NCBI RefSeq assembly: GCF_947497025.1
Contig: NZ_CANMFC010000003.1
Coordinates: forward strand, 124,001-188,000
DNA: 64,000 bases
Source of the DNA: an uncultured Kushneria sp.
Lineage (GTDB): Bacteria > Pseudomonadota > Gammaproteobacteria > Pseudomonadales > Halomonadaceae
Reading direction: 5' to 3'
Each line of letters opens with the position of its first letter. Within the stretch, counting starts at the first letter, position 1. The translations under genes were made by a program, and so were the position numbers. Below the pieces are notes generated by a model. That model made no database searches, was not told the origin of the DNA, and saw only the letters and a list, made by a program, of their open reading frames with translations. Below are positions 20,679 to 29,659 of the stretch, piece by piece.

Positions 20679-21579
20679 AGATGCGCTTTTGGTGGGGATA
20701 GACGGCGGCGGCAGCGGCACTCGACTGATGGCGCAGTGGCAGGGCCGTTGCGTTGAGGTCACGGGTGGCCCGTCGGGGCTTGCCCTGGGGGTGGCGCGGG
20801 CCTGGCGCACCATCCTTGCGCTGCTGGAAGAGGCTCGGCAGGCACTGGGCGCCACGTTGCCCGTTGAGCAGTGCCATCTGGCGCTGGGGCTGGCTGGTGC
20901 CAATCAGTGGTCGTGGCGCGATGCCTTTTTTCAGGCGGCGCCAGACCTTGCAGGCCTGAGACTTGAAAGCGATGCCTTCACCACACTGGTGGGGGCGCAT
21001 CAGGGGCTGCACGGCGCCATTGTGGCGCTGGGGACCGGCAGTGTCGGTGAGGCGCTGCATGGCGATGGCCGGCGTGTCAGCGTGGGTGGCTACGGGTTTC
21101 CCTCGGGGGATGAGGCGAGCGGTGCCTGGCTGGGGCTTCGGGCCAGTCGCCATGCACAGCACGCACTTGATGGGCGTGTCGCGCCGGATGATTTTTCCCG
21201 CGCGCTGTGCGAGACGATGTCGATGCTGGCCAGCGCCCCCGCCACCTGTGCGGCCACACTGACACACTGGCTTTCCAGCGCCGATCAGACCCGGTTCGCC
21301 GCGCTTGCCCCGGTGGTTATCCGACACGGTGATCATCCGGTCGCTCAGGCACTGTTGCATCAGGCCGGTGAGGATATCGCGCTGATGTATCAGGCGCTCG
21401 ACCCGCGCGGGCAGCTGCCGCTGGCGCTTTGTGGCGGGCTGGCCGACGCGCTTGAACCGTGGGTGCCGCAGGCGCTTGCAACGCAGCTGGTTCGTCCGAA
21501 GGGCAGCAGCGTCGAAGGAGCGTTACGGCTGGCAGGTGAGCTGTGCCCATCATCACAGGGCAGGCAGACGTTACAATGA
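20668..21579 (+). CDS. BadF/BadG/BcrA/BcrD-type ATPase, probable N-acetylglucosamine kinase
   Basis: LLVGIDGGGSGTRLMAQW phosphate motif; start overlaps nagE stop. Confidence 0.8.
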   Translation: MAAEDALLVGIDGGGSGTRLMAQWQGRCVEVTGGPSGLALGVARAWRTILALLEEARQALGATLPVEQCHLALGLAGANQWSWRDAFFQAAPDLAGLRLESDAFTTLVGAHQGLHGAIVALGTGSVGEALHGDGRRVSVGGYGFPSGDEASGAWLGLRASRHAQHALDGRVAPDDFSRALCETMSMLASAPATCAATLTHWLSSADQTRFAALAPVVIRHGDHPVAQALLHQAGEDIALMYQALDPRGQLPLALCGGLADALEPWVPQALATQLVRPKGSSVEGALRLAGELCPSSQGRQTLQ

Positions 21580-21619
21580 AGGTCTGCCATGCCGGCTTTT
21601 ACCACGTACAGGAGATTGC

Positions 21620-22417
21620 ATGACGCCTCATCTGATCGTGACCGATCTGGATCGAACGCTGCTCAACGCCGATCATGGCCTTGATGACATCACCATTGAG
21701 ACCTTTCAGACGCTCGAGCGACAGGGCCATTCACTGGCCATCGCCTCGGGGCGCCATTATCAGGATATCCGCGAGGTTCGGCGCCAGCTCGGGGTCAACG
21801 CGCATATCATTTCGGCCAACGGGGCACATCTGCACGGCCCTGACGATCAATTGATCCATGAAATTCTGGTGCCACAGGACATCGTGCGCACGGTGCTGGA
21901 GATGGACGTACCCAAAGAGGTGCGTATCAATCTCTACACCAGCGATCGCTGGTTGATCGATGCGCCCGAGCCGAAGCTGCTGGCCTTTCACGAAAGTACC
22001 GGGTTTACCTACAACGTGGTGGATATGGCCGGCGTTGACGGGCAGCAGGTGGGCAAGGTGCTCTTTATCGGCGATCCCGTGTTGCTCAAGGCGATCGAAA
22101 CGCGCATTCGTGCTCATTTCGAGGAGCGCACCCACATTACCTATTCGCTGGAGAACTCACTGGAAGTGATGGACCAGGAAGCCTCCAAGGGAAAGATGCT
22201 CAATCGCCTGGCGGCGCAGCTTGATATTCCGGTATCGCATACCGTCGCCTTTGGGGACAACCTCAACGATACCGACATGCTGCAAAATGCCGGCCGTGCC
22301 TTTGCGATGGGCAACGCGCACCCCGAGCTTTTGATCCGGGCGCCCGATGCCGAGCTGATCAAGGCGCACACCGAAGCCGGTGTGGCCGTGAAGCTGCGCG
22401 AGCTGTTTGCCCTCTAG
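21620..22417 (+). CDS. Cof-type HAD-IIB family hydrolase
   Basis: IVTDLDRTLLN, SKGKMLNRLAAQLDIP, VAFGDNLNDTDML. Confidence 0.92.
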   Translation: MTPHLIVTDLDRTLLNADHGLDDITIETFQTLERQGHSLAIASGRHYQDIREVRRQLGVNAHIISANGAHLHGPDDQLIHEILVPQDIVRTVLEMDVPKEVRINLYTSDRWLIDAPEPKLLAFHESTGFTYNVVDMAGVDGQQVGKVLFIGDPVLLKAIETRIRAHFEERTHITYSLENSLEVMDQEASKGKMLNRLAAQLDIPVSHTVAFGDNLNDTDMLQNAGRAFAMGNAHPELLIRAPDAELIKAHTEAGVAVKLRELFAL

Positions 22418-22508
22418 GTGCCACGCCTGTGCTTTAGCGCTTCTGCGTCAGGATCTACCGTCCTGACGCCCAGGCCTTGCGACCACAGATGACGCCGAAT
22501 GGCTGGCA

Positions 22509-23606
22509 TCAGACATCCTTGGCCTTTTTCCGATCAGCCTTGCCGTCATCGACACGCCTCATCTGCTGCCAGAGCTGGCGGCGCAGATCGGCGAGCTTCG
22601 GCGCGCGGTCATCCTCAAACGGCAGCGGGCGCAGCATTTTCAAAGTGCGAATGCCCAGACGTGCGGTCAAAAGGCCACTGGCCATGCCCTGTCCGGCGCG
22701 ACCGGACAGGCGGCTGGCCAGATTCATCGATAGAAGGTCCATGCTGACCTCGGTGGCAAGTTCACTGGCACCGGCAAACGCCATGTTGGCCAGCACCGCC
22801 CGGAACAGGCGCAGACGGCTGGCATAGCCCAGCTCCAGCCCGTAGAGCGCCGCCAGACGATCGATCATGCGCAGATTGCGCCAGGCCATCAGCCCCATGT
22901 CGATCAGCGTGACAGGGCTGATGGCCACCAGCAGAGCCGTTTCGCTCGACATGCGGGTGATCAGTCTGCGAGCGCTGGCATCACGTGGCGCCAGCACGTA
23001 GTAGTTGAAAAGGTCGCGGGTTTCGCGGGCATTGTGATGCGCCTGTCGAGCGCGCAGAAAGTCCTGCCAGTGCGGGTCACGATGGCCCAGACCCATCTGA
23101 AGGCGCAGGCGGTTGCACAAGCCCTGCATCCGATCGCCGTCCATCTGCGTATCCATGATGTGCGCGTCGATGTCCTCGCGCAGCCGCGCGTGTCGGCGCA
23201 GCCGCTTGAGACGCACCAGTTCACGTGTCAGCGAGGTGCCGGCCAGCGTGACGACGCCCAGACCCAGCACACTCCAGGCCCCACTGACCCAGTCACCGCC
23301 AAACCAGGCGTTCTGGAAGGTGTCGACGGCCTGAACGCCGCCCATGACCAGCGTGCCCGCCAGTACGCTCAAAAGCCCCCAGCGCCGCTTTTTGGGTCTG
23401 GCCAGTGCGTGGTCAAGGGCGCTGTCGATCTGCTCGGGCGGTGCTTCCTCTTCCAGTGGGTGATGAAGGCTGTCGAGCTGGTAACGCGCGCCGGGGGCCG
23501 GGTCCACTGGCACAAAGTGCTGCTCGAAGGCCTGCGCTTCGGGAGCGGTGGTGCTCCTGGCCTCGTTTTGAACATCAAAGCGCCTGCCCGGACGTGGATC
23601 ACTCAT
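22509..23606 (-). CDS. ycjF: YcjF/UPF0283 family membrane protein
   Basis: 365 aa, two central TM segments, overlaps and follows ycjX as in other proteobacteria. Confidence 0.85.
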   Translation of the reverse strand: MSDPRPGRRFDVQNEARSTTAPEAQAFEQHFVPVDPAPGARYQLDSLHHPLEEEAPPEQIDSALDHALARPKKRRWGLLSVLAGTLVMGGVQAVDTFQNAWFGGDWVSGAWSVLGLGVVTLAGTSLTRELVRLKRLRRHARLREDIDAHIMDTQMDGDRMQGLCNRLRLQMGLGHRDPHWQDFLRARQAHHNARETRDLFNYYVLAPRDASARRLITRMSSETALLVAISPVTLIDMGLMAWRNLRMIDRLAALYGLELGYASRLRLFRAVLANMAFAGASELATEVSMDLLSMNLASRLSGRAGQGMASGLLTARLGIRTLKMLRPLPFEDDRAPKLADLRRQLWQQMRRVDDGKADRKKAKDV

Positions 23607-25003
23607 CGCAGCTTGTCTCCCAGTAACCAGTCCAGTGCACTGTCCATGCGAATGTGGGGCAGGGCTTCTCCCGCGCCCTGCGGTGCCGGCTTGAAGGCCG
23701 TAAAGTCAAATCCCTGACGCTGCCAGAAATCGGCATCCGGCAGACGCGAGGGCACCTCGCCCGGGAACATCAGCACCTCCTCGCCTGATTCGGTAGTGCC
23801 CTTGAGCGCCGGATGACGCTTGCCGTCATGCTCGACCGTGCGGGCCTGAGTGGCGCGAATGGCGGCCAGCGACAGCGACTTGACCGGGACATCGGCGTAG
23901 CGCAAATCCCTCAGCGGTTCGGCCATCAGCGCCTGCACCAGTGACAGCAGATTGTCATGCTGCTCGGGTGTGACGTGATCGGCCTTGGTCGCCGCGATCG
24001 CCAGTCGATCGATACGCGGATTGAAAAGCCGCGATAGAAGGCTGCGGCTGCCGTAGTCAAAGCTTTGCATCAGTGTTGCGATGGCGTGGCGCAGATCATC
24101 GAAGACATCCGGCCCGGCATTGAGCGCCGAGAGCACATCCACCAGCACAATCTGGCGGTCAAAGCGGCGAAAGTGCTGGCGGTAAAAGGGGCCGATGACG
24201 GTGCGCTTGTAGTGTTCAAAACGCCGTGCCAGCGTCTGGTAATTGCTGTCGGCCGGTAGTTCGGCCAGCGCCGCCGGGTCGCCGAGCTGTTCCATGGGCA
24301 GCGGAAAAAACTGCAACACCGGCGCACCATCAAGCTCGCCGGGCAGCAGAAAGCGCCCCGGTTGCACCCAGGTATAGCCGCCTTCGTTGCGCGCACTGTT
24401 GAGCGAACGAGCGTATTCCGCACTGATATCGGCCAGCTGTTGTTCGTCGGCCGTGGCCGAGGGATCAAGGTCACTGACCCGGTTTAAAAAGCCTTCGGCA
24501 AAGCGGCGCCGGCGTCCAGTGAGCTGGGTTCCAAGCGCTTCACACCACTGCTGATAGCTCTGGCGCAGCATGGGCAGATCCAGCAGCCACTCTCCGGGAT
24601 AATCGATCAGATCCAGAGTAAGCGTGCGCTGCTCGCCCAGAAAATGGCGGCTGCCGGTACGACTCTTGTAGCGGATGAGCAAACGAAGTTCGCTGATGCC
24701 GCGGGTCGGTGAGGGCCAGTCGGGGGGCATGGCCTCAAGTGCAGCCAGCGCCTGATCATAGGGAAAGCGGGGGACGGAAAGGTCCGGCTGGGTCTGGCGC
24801 TGTGCCCCCAGCAGCCGGCCTTCACGGGCGCAGTTCATCATGTCCAGACGGGCATCAAGACCTGCATGGCGCAGCTGGTTGACCAGCGAGGTCAGAAAGG
24901 CGGTCTTGCCGGCGCGCGACAGCCCGGTAACTGCCAGGCGCACCTGCCGGTCAAGGCTGCGTTCAAGCCAGTCACCGGCATAACCGGGCAGCGATAGCGG
25001 CAT
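23603..25003 (-). CDS. ycjX: YcjX-like P-loop NTPase
   Basis: VRLAVTGLSRAGKTAFLTSLVNQL Walker A; LDLIDYPGEWLLDLPM. Confidence 0.92.
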   Translation of the reverse strand: MPLSLPGYAGDWLERSLDRQVRLAVTGLSRAGKTAFLTSLVNQLRHAGLDARLDMMNCAREGRLLGAQRQTQPDLSVPRFPYDQALAALEAMPPDWPSPTRGISELRLLIRYKSRTGSRHFLGEQRTLTLDLIDYPGEWLLDLPMLRQSYQQWCEALGTQLTGRRRRFAEGFLNRVSDLDPSATADEQQLADISAEYARSLNSARNEGGYTWVQPGRFLLPGELDGAPVLQFFPLPMEQLGDPAALAELPADSNYQTLARRFEHYKRTVIGPFYRQHFRRFDRQIVLVDVLSALNAGPDVFDDLRHAIATLMQSFDYGSRSLLSRLFNPRIDRLAIAATKADHVTPEQHDNLLSLVQALMAEPLRDLRYADVPVKSLSLAAIRATQARTVEHDGKRHPALKGTTESGEEVLMFPGEVPSRLPDADFWQRQGFDFTAFKPAPQGAGEALPHIRMDSALDWLLGDKLR

Positions 25004-25201
25004 GGTTGTCCTTGTTCACGGTCGTTGTCGGATGAATGGTCTCGATTGTAGCGAATTGCAGGTCACACCGCCTGAAAGCAATGTGATTGGTAACATGGCA
25101 CACAACGTCTATAGTCTAGGCAGTACTGCAGGTTACCTGCAGGCTCCCCGGCCGGGGCAAGGGCAAAACATTCAAGCAGGGTGGTTATCAGGGAGAAGAC
25201 C

Positions 25202-25459
25202 ATGAGCATTATTCTTTGGCTGATCATTGGCGGTCTGGCTGGCTGGATTGCCGGCAAGATCATGCGTGGTGGCGGCTTCGGTATCCTGGGCAATATTGTC
25301 GTGGGTATCGTGGGTGCCGTACTGGGTGGTGCCATCTTCAGCATGCTGGGCATTGGCTCCAATAACATCATTGGATCACTGGTGGTAGCCATTATCGGTT
25401 CAGTGATTCTTTTGTGGCTGGTCTCTCTGATCAAGGGCAAGGGGAACGGCAAGGTCTGA
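25202..25459 (+). CDS. GlsB/YeaQ/YmgE family small membrane protein
   Basis: MSIILWLIIGGLAGWIAGKIMRGGGFGILGNIVVGIVGAVLGG. Confidence 0.93.
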   Translation: MSIILWLIIGGLAGWIAGKIMRGGGFGILGNIVVGIVGAVLGGAIFSMLGIGSNNIIGSLVVAIIGSVILLWLVSLIKGKGNGKV

Positions 25460-25482
25460 TCCTGCCGAACGCTTTCTCCCTT

Positions 25483-25515
25483 CGACGCCCGGTCAAGCCG
25501 GGCGTCGTTGTATCT
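25483..25515 (+). terminator. Hairpin terminator after GlsB-family gene
   Basis: CGACGCCCGG-tcaag-CCGGGCGTCG then TTGTAT. Confidence 0.55.
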
Positions 25516-25945
25516 GAACATGGCATGATCGCAGGCCCCATTCAGCGTTGAACCCATCTGCCGTGTCATGATAGCGATGAATGTGTCGAGAAACGTCTCA
25601 AGGCATTGCCTGACAGGTAATCGCTTTTTATCAGGCAACATCAAAGGCTGACGGGTATTGCCCGGCAGCTTTTTTATCAGCTGTTCGACAGGAAACCGGT
25701 GTTATATCAATAAATTCTTTTGTGTCAGTTATTTAAAAGAAAATGATTGTCATGCTGATCAGTGATTCAGTTTTGGCATGGAAGAAGAAAGACACCTACG
25801 CTGATTATCTGCAAGATGCCATGAATTGCTTGCCCAGTGTCCTGACACACTGGGTAGTGGGTAATCGAGCGCTTCCCTGAAGCGCCGCCGATGGACAGGC
25901 AGACCGGTAATGTTTTATTGCCGAATTCGATGAGGAGAGAATACC

Positions 25946-28090
25946 GTGGCCAACAATCCCTATAGCGCGTCCAACACTGACGGTCCGCACGATACTGATT
26001 TCAAAACCAGTGATCAGAGCAAGAACGAGAATCTCGAGCAGTTTCGCAACGATGCCGAAGGTCATGACCTGCGTACTAACAATGGCGTACGCATTGCCGA
26101 TAACCACAACTCCCTGAAGGCCGGTGAGCGTGGTCCGACGCTGATGGAAGACTTTATCTTCCGCGAGAAGATGAATCATTTCGACCATGAGCGTATTCCC
26201 GAGCGCATCGTGCATGCTCGTGGTGCTGCTGCACACGGTGTTTTCGAGGCCTATCCGGAGGCCGAGAAGTATTCAAAGGCGGCGGTTTTCAGGGCCGGCC
26301 AGCAAACCCCGACCTTTGTACGCTTCTCCACCGTTCAGGGCTCGCGCGGCTCCAACGACACTGTCCGTGACGTGCGCGGTTTCGCGACCAAGTTTTACAC
26401 CGAAGAGGGCAACTGGGATCTGGTCGGCAACGACATGCCGGTCTTTTTTATCCAGGATGCGATCAAGTTCCCCGACTTCGTGCACGCCGTCAAACCCGAG
26501 CCGCACAACGAAATTCCGCAGGGCCAATCAGCGCATGACACCTTCTGGGATTTTGTCTCCCTGATGCCGGAGTCGGCGCACATGGTGCTGTGGACCATGT
26601 CGGACCGTGCCCTCCCACGCAGCTATCGCTCCATGGAAGGCTTTGGCGTTCATACCTTCCGGCTGGTCGACAAGCAGGGCAAATCGCGCTTTGTGAAGTT
26701 TCACTGGAAGCCGCTGGCGGGTACCTATTCCTTCATCTGGGACGAGGCGCAGCTGCTGTGGGGTCGTGATCCGGATTTCAACCGCCGCGAGATGGCCACC
26801 GATATCAGCAACGGCGACTACCTCGAATGGGAACTGTGTGCGCAGATCATCGAGGAAGAGGACGAGCACAAGTTCGACTTCGATATTCTGGATGCGACCA
26901 AGCTGATTCCCGAGGAACAGGTGCCGGTGACGCCGCTGGGCAAGATGACGCTCAACCGCAACCCGGACAACTATTTTGCCGAAACCGAACAGGTGGCCTT
27001 CAATCCGGGCCATATCGTGCCGGGCATCGACTTCACCAACGATCCGCTCCTGCAGGGACGTCTGTTTTCCTATCTCGATACCCAGATGCTGCGTCTGGGT
27101 GGGCCGAACTTCAAGGAAATCCCGATCAACCGTCCCGTCACGCCGGTGCATAACAACCAGCGTGACAGCTTCCACCGCATGACGATCAACAAGGGGCAGG
27201 CGTCCTACGAGCCCAACTCGATCGATGACGGCTGGCCGCGTGAAACGCCGCCGGCGGCAGAAAACGGCGGGTTTGAATCGGTCAACGAGCGTGTTGATGC
27301 CCACAAGATTCGCGGGCGCAGTGCCTCCTTTGCCGATCACTATTCGCAGGCCACCCTGTTCTGGAACAGCCAGACAGACGTGGAAAAGGAGCACATCGTT
27401 CAGGCCTACGGCTTCGAGCTTTCCAAGGTCGAGCGTCCCTGGATTCGTGAGCGTGTGATCCAGCAGATCCTGCCCAATATCGATCTGGACCTGGCCCGTC
27501 GCGTGGGCGAGATTCATGGTATCGAGGCACCCACGGAAAAGCCGGCCTCGGCGGAAGAGCTGGGCAGGAGCACGCTGACCGAGTCGCCAGCGCTGAGCCT
27601 GATGGCACGTCTGCCCGGCAACATCAAATACCGCAAGGTGGCCATTCTGGTCGCGGACGGTGTTGATCTTGATCAGGTCACGGCACTGCAGTCGAAGCTC
27701 AAGGCCGAAGGCGCGAAGGGCATGATCATTGCGCCAACCATGGCGCCGGTGAAGGCCAGCAATGGCAACACTATTACGCCGGATGCGATGCTCAATGGTC
27801 TGCCGTCAGTCACCATGGATGCGGTACTGATCGCCGGTGGCGCCAAAAGCGTTGAAACGCTCAAGGCCAGCGGTCAGGGTCGCTACTATCCGCAGGAGGC
27901 CTGGAAGCACCTGAAGGTGATTGCGGCGGTAGGTGAGGGCAAGGCGCTGCTGGAAGCTGCCAATATCAAGCTGGATGAGGGTGTCCTGACCGGTGACAGC
28001 GTGGATGCCATTTTTGATGACTTCAAAAAGGCGCTGGGCCAGCATCGTGTCTGGAGCCGTAATCCGGAAGCCAATACTCAGCCCGCCTAA
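25946..28090 (+). CDS. katE: Catalase HPII (large subunit, C-terminal DJ-1/PfpI-like domain); GTG start
   Basis: [49 protein letters not shown], heme Tyr region [10 protein letters not shown]-terminal [11 protein letters not shown]. Confidence 0.95.
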   Translation: MANNPYSASNTDGPHDTDFKTSDQSKNENLEQFRNDAEGHDLRTNNGVRIADNHNSLKAGERGPTLMEDFIFREKMNHFDHERIPERIVHARGAAAHGVFEAYPEAEKYSKAAVFRAGQQTPTFVRFSTVQGSRGSNDTVRDVRGFATKFYTEEGNWDLVGNDMPVFFIQDAIKFPDFVHAVKPEPHNEIPQGQSAHDTFWDFVSLMPESAHMVLWTMSDRALPRSYRSMEGFGVHTFRLVDKQGKSRFVKFHWKPLAGTYSFIWDEAQLLWGRDPDFNRREMATDISNGDYLEWELCAQIIEEEDEHKFDFDILDATKLIPEEQVPVTPLGKMTLNRNPDNYFAETEQVAFNPGHIVPGIDFTNDPLLQGRLFSYLDTQMLRLGGPNFKEIPINRPVTPVHNNQRDSFHRMTINKGQASYEPNSIDDGWPRETPPAAENGGFESVNERVDAHKIRGRSASFADHYSQATLFWNSQTDVEKEHIVQAYGFELSKVERPWIRERVIQQILPNIDLDLARRVGEIHGIEAPTEKPASAEELGRSTLTESPALSLMARLPGNIKYRKVAILVADGVDLDQVTALQSKLKAEGAKGMIIAPTMAPVKASNGNTITPDAMLNGLPSVTMDAVLIAGGAKSVETLKASGQGRYYPQEAWKHLKVIAAVGEGKALLEAANIKLDEGVLTGDSVDAIFDDFKKALGQHRVWSRNPEANTQPA

Positions 28091-28121
28091 GGAGACTGAC
28101 GGATCGCATCTATCCTCTAAT

Positions 28122-28150
28122 AAAAAACCCCGGCCTGGCCGGGGTTTTTT
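28122..28150 (+). terminator. Rho-independent terminator after katE
   Basis: AAAAAACCCCGGCC-tg-GCCGGGGTTTTTT. Confidence 0.88.
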
Positions 28151-28300
28151 ATGTGTCGGCGGATTAACATATTATGACCCTTCGGAGTGGACGTTGGCAC
28201 GAGAGCTGCGTATGTTGCTTGCCAAACCGGCATCTGTCAGTCATATGCCAAAGGGCATGGCGGATTTGCCCCGCTTACGTCAGTGCTTTGAGTGGATATC

Positions 28301-29593
28301 ATGGCCTCTTCCAAAGAGCGATTTATTGGACTTGAGTGGCTGAGATTCTTTCTCGGTCTCTACATCGTCATCTTTCATACCCTGCATAACTACCCGTCCA
28401 TCAGAAGCTGGTCGGGCTATGTCACGGATCTCGGGTTTTTCTCGACCAGTACCTTTTTTATCCTGTCCGGCTTTTTGCTGGCGCATGTGTATCTCAATGA
28501 CAAGCACGAAATGCGCGAGCCAGCCAGAAGCTTCATGACCAAGCGGTTTGCCAACCTCTATCCGATTCATATCGGTTCGTGCCTTCTGGCCATGGCGGTT
28601 TCGGCAGGTGTGGGCTATCTGGCACTGACGGCTCAGGATGCCGGGACGTCACTGCGCTTTGTGCTCTATGACGTCAACAACGACACCGGTATCGTTAATC
28701 CCGAGGCCCTTCGCCACACCATGGGCGACTTTGAGCTCTGGTTTAACGTCGTGCTCAACGTGTTCATGCTGCACGCCTGGAACCCCTATTACCTGACATT
28801 CAATCCGCCGTCCTGGTCCATCTCGGCACTGTTTTTCTTCTATCTGACCTTTCCCTTTATTGCCCCCAGGCTCATGAAGATCAAAAGGACGCGGCTGGCG
28901 ATCCTGCTTACCAACCTGGTCTATCTGGTACCGCCATTGCTGGTTGTGGCCTTTACCCCTTATGACATGCCGGAAACAGGTATCCTGCACCGCAATCCGA
29001 TTATTCGGCTGCCCGAGTTCATTGCAGGGATTTTGCTGTGCGCCTTTTATATGCAGCAAAAAAATGCCGGGCAACTGCTCAAGCGGCAAGGAAAACTGGC
29101 TCTGGCGCTGTATATCGCGGTGTGCTGTCTGGTCGCGACCTGGCTGCTCGAGCATGGACGCGCCTGGTACTACTTGCTCCATAACGGATTATTGCTCACG
29201 GCTGAAATGGCACTGATCTATCTGTGCGTGCACATTCCCACCCCCGACAGTAAGCGACTGACCAAATTTGCCGGACGTCTGGGTGGGGCATCCCTGCCCA
29301 TGTTTGCCCTGCATGTACCGCTTTATGTCATCTTCACCAGAAGCGAGCAGATTCTGAAGGGTGAGCCTTCCCTGTGTGCTGACAACCTGCGCCTGTGTCT
29401 GGCGGCGGCCGGCACCAGTTCCATATGGCTCTACCCGGTCTACCTGCTGATCACCATCATCCTTTGCATTCTCTTTCAGGAGCAGTTTGTCGTTCGTATA
29501 CGCCGCTGGATTCTGAGCTGGATGCTGCCCACAGCACCTGTGCGAAACAAGACGCATGCCGAGCGAATGGCCGATCCGCAGGAACCCCGCTGA
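28301..29593 (+). CDS. Acyltransferase family 3 (OatA/WecH-like membrane acyltransferase)
   Basis: FIGLEWLRFFLGLYIVIFHTLHNY, FFILSGFLLAHVY, NPPSWSISALFFFYL. Confidence 0.87.
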   Translation: MASSKERFIGLEWLRFFLGLYIVIFHTLHNYPSIRSWSGYVTDLGFFSTSTFFILSGFLLAHVYLNDKHEMREPARSFMTKRFANLYPIHIGSCLLAMAVSAGVGYLALTAQDAGTSLRFVLYDVNNDTGIVNPEALRHTMGDFELWFNVVLNVFMLHAWNPYYLTFNPPSWSISALFFFYLTFPFIAPRLMKIKRTRLAILLTNLVYLVPPLLVVAFTPYDMPETGILHRNPIIRLPEFIAGILLCAFYMQQKNAGQLLKRQGKLALALYIAVCCLVATWLLEHGRAWYYLLHNGLLLTAEMALIYLCVHIPTPDSKRLTKFAGRLGGASLPMFALHVPLYVIFTRSEQILKGEPSLCADNLRLCLAAAGTSSIWLYPVYLLITIILCILFQEQFVVRIRRWILSWMLPTAPVRNKTHAERMADPQEPR

Positions 29594-29659
29594 GACAAGG
29601 GGGCGGTCCAGGTTACAATGAGGGCTGCTCCCGCAACAGCGGGACCGAATATTTGTCTC

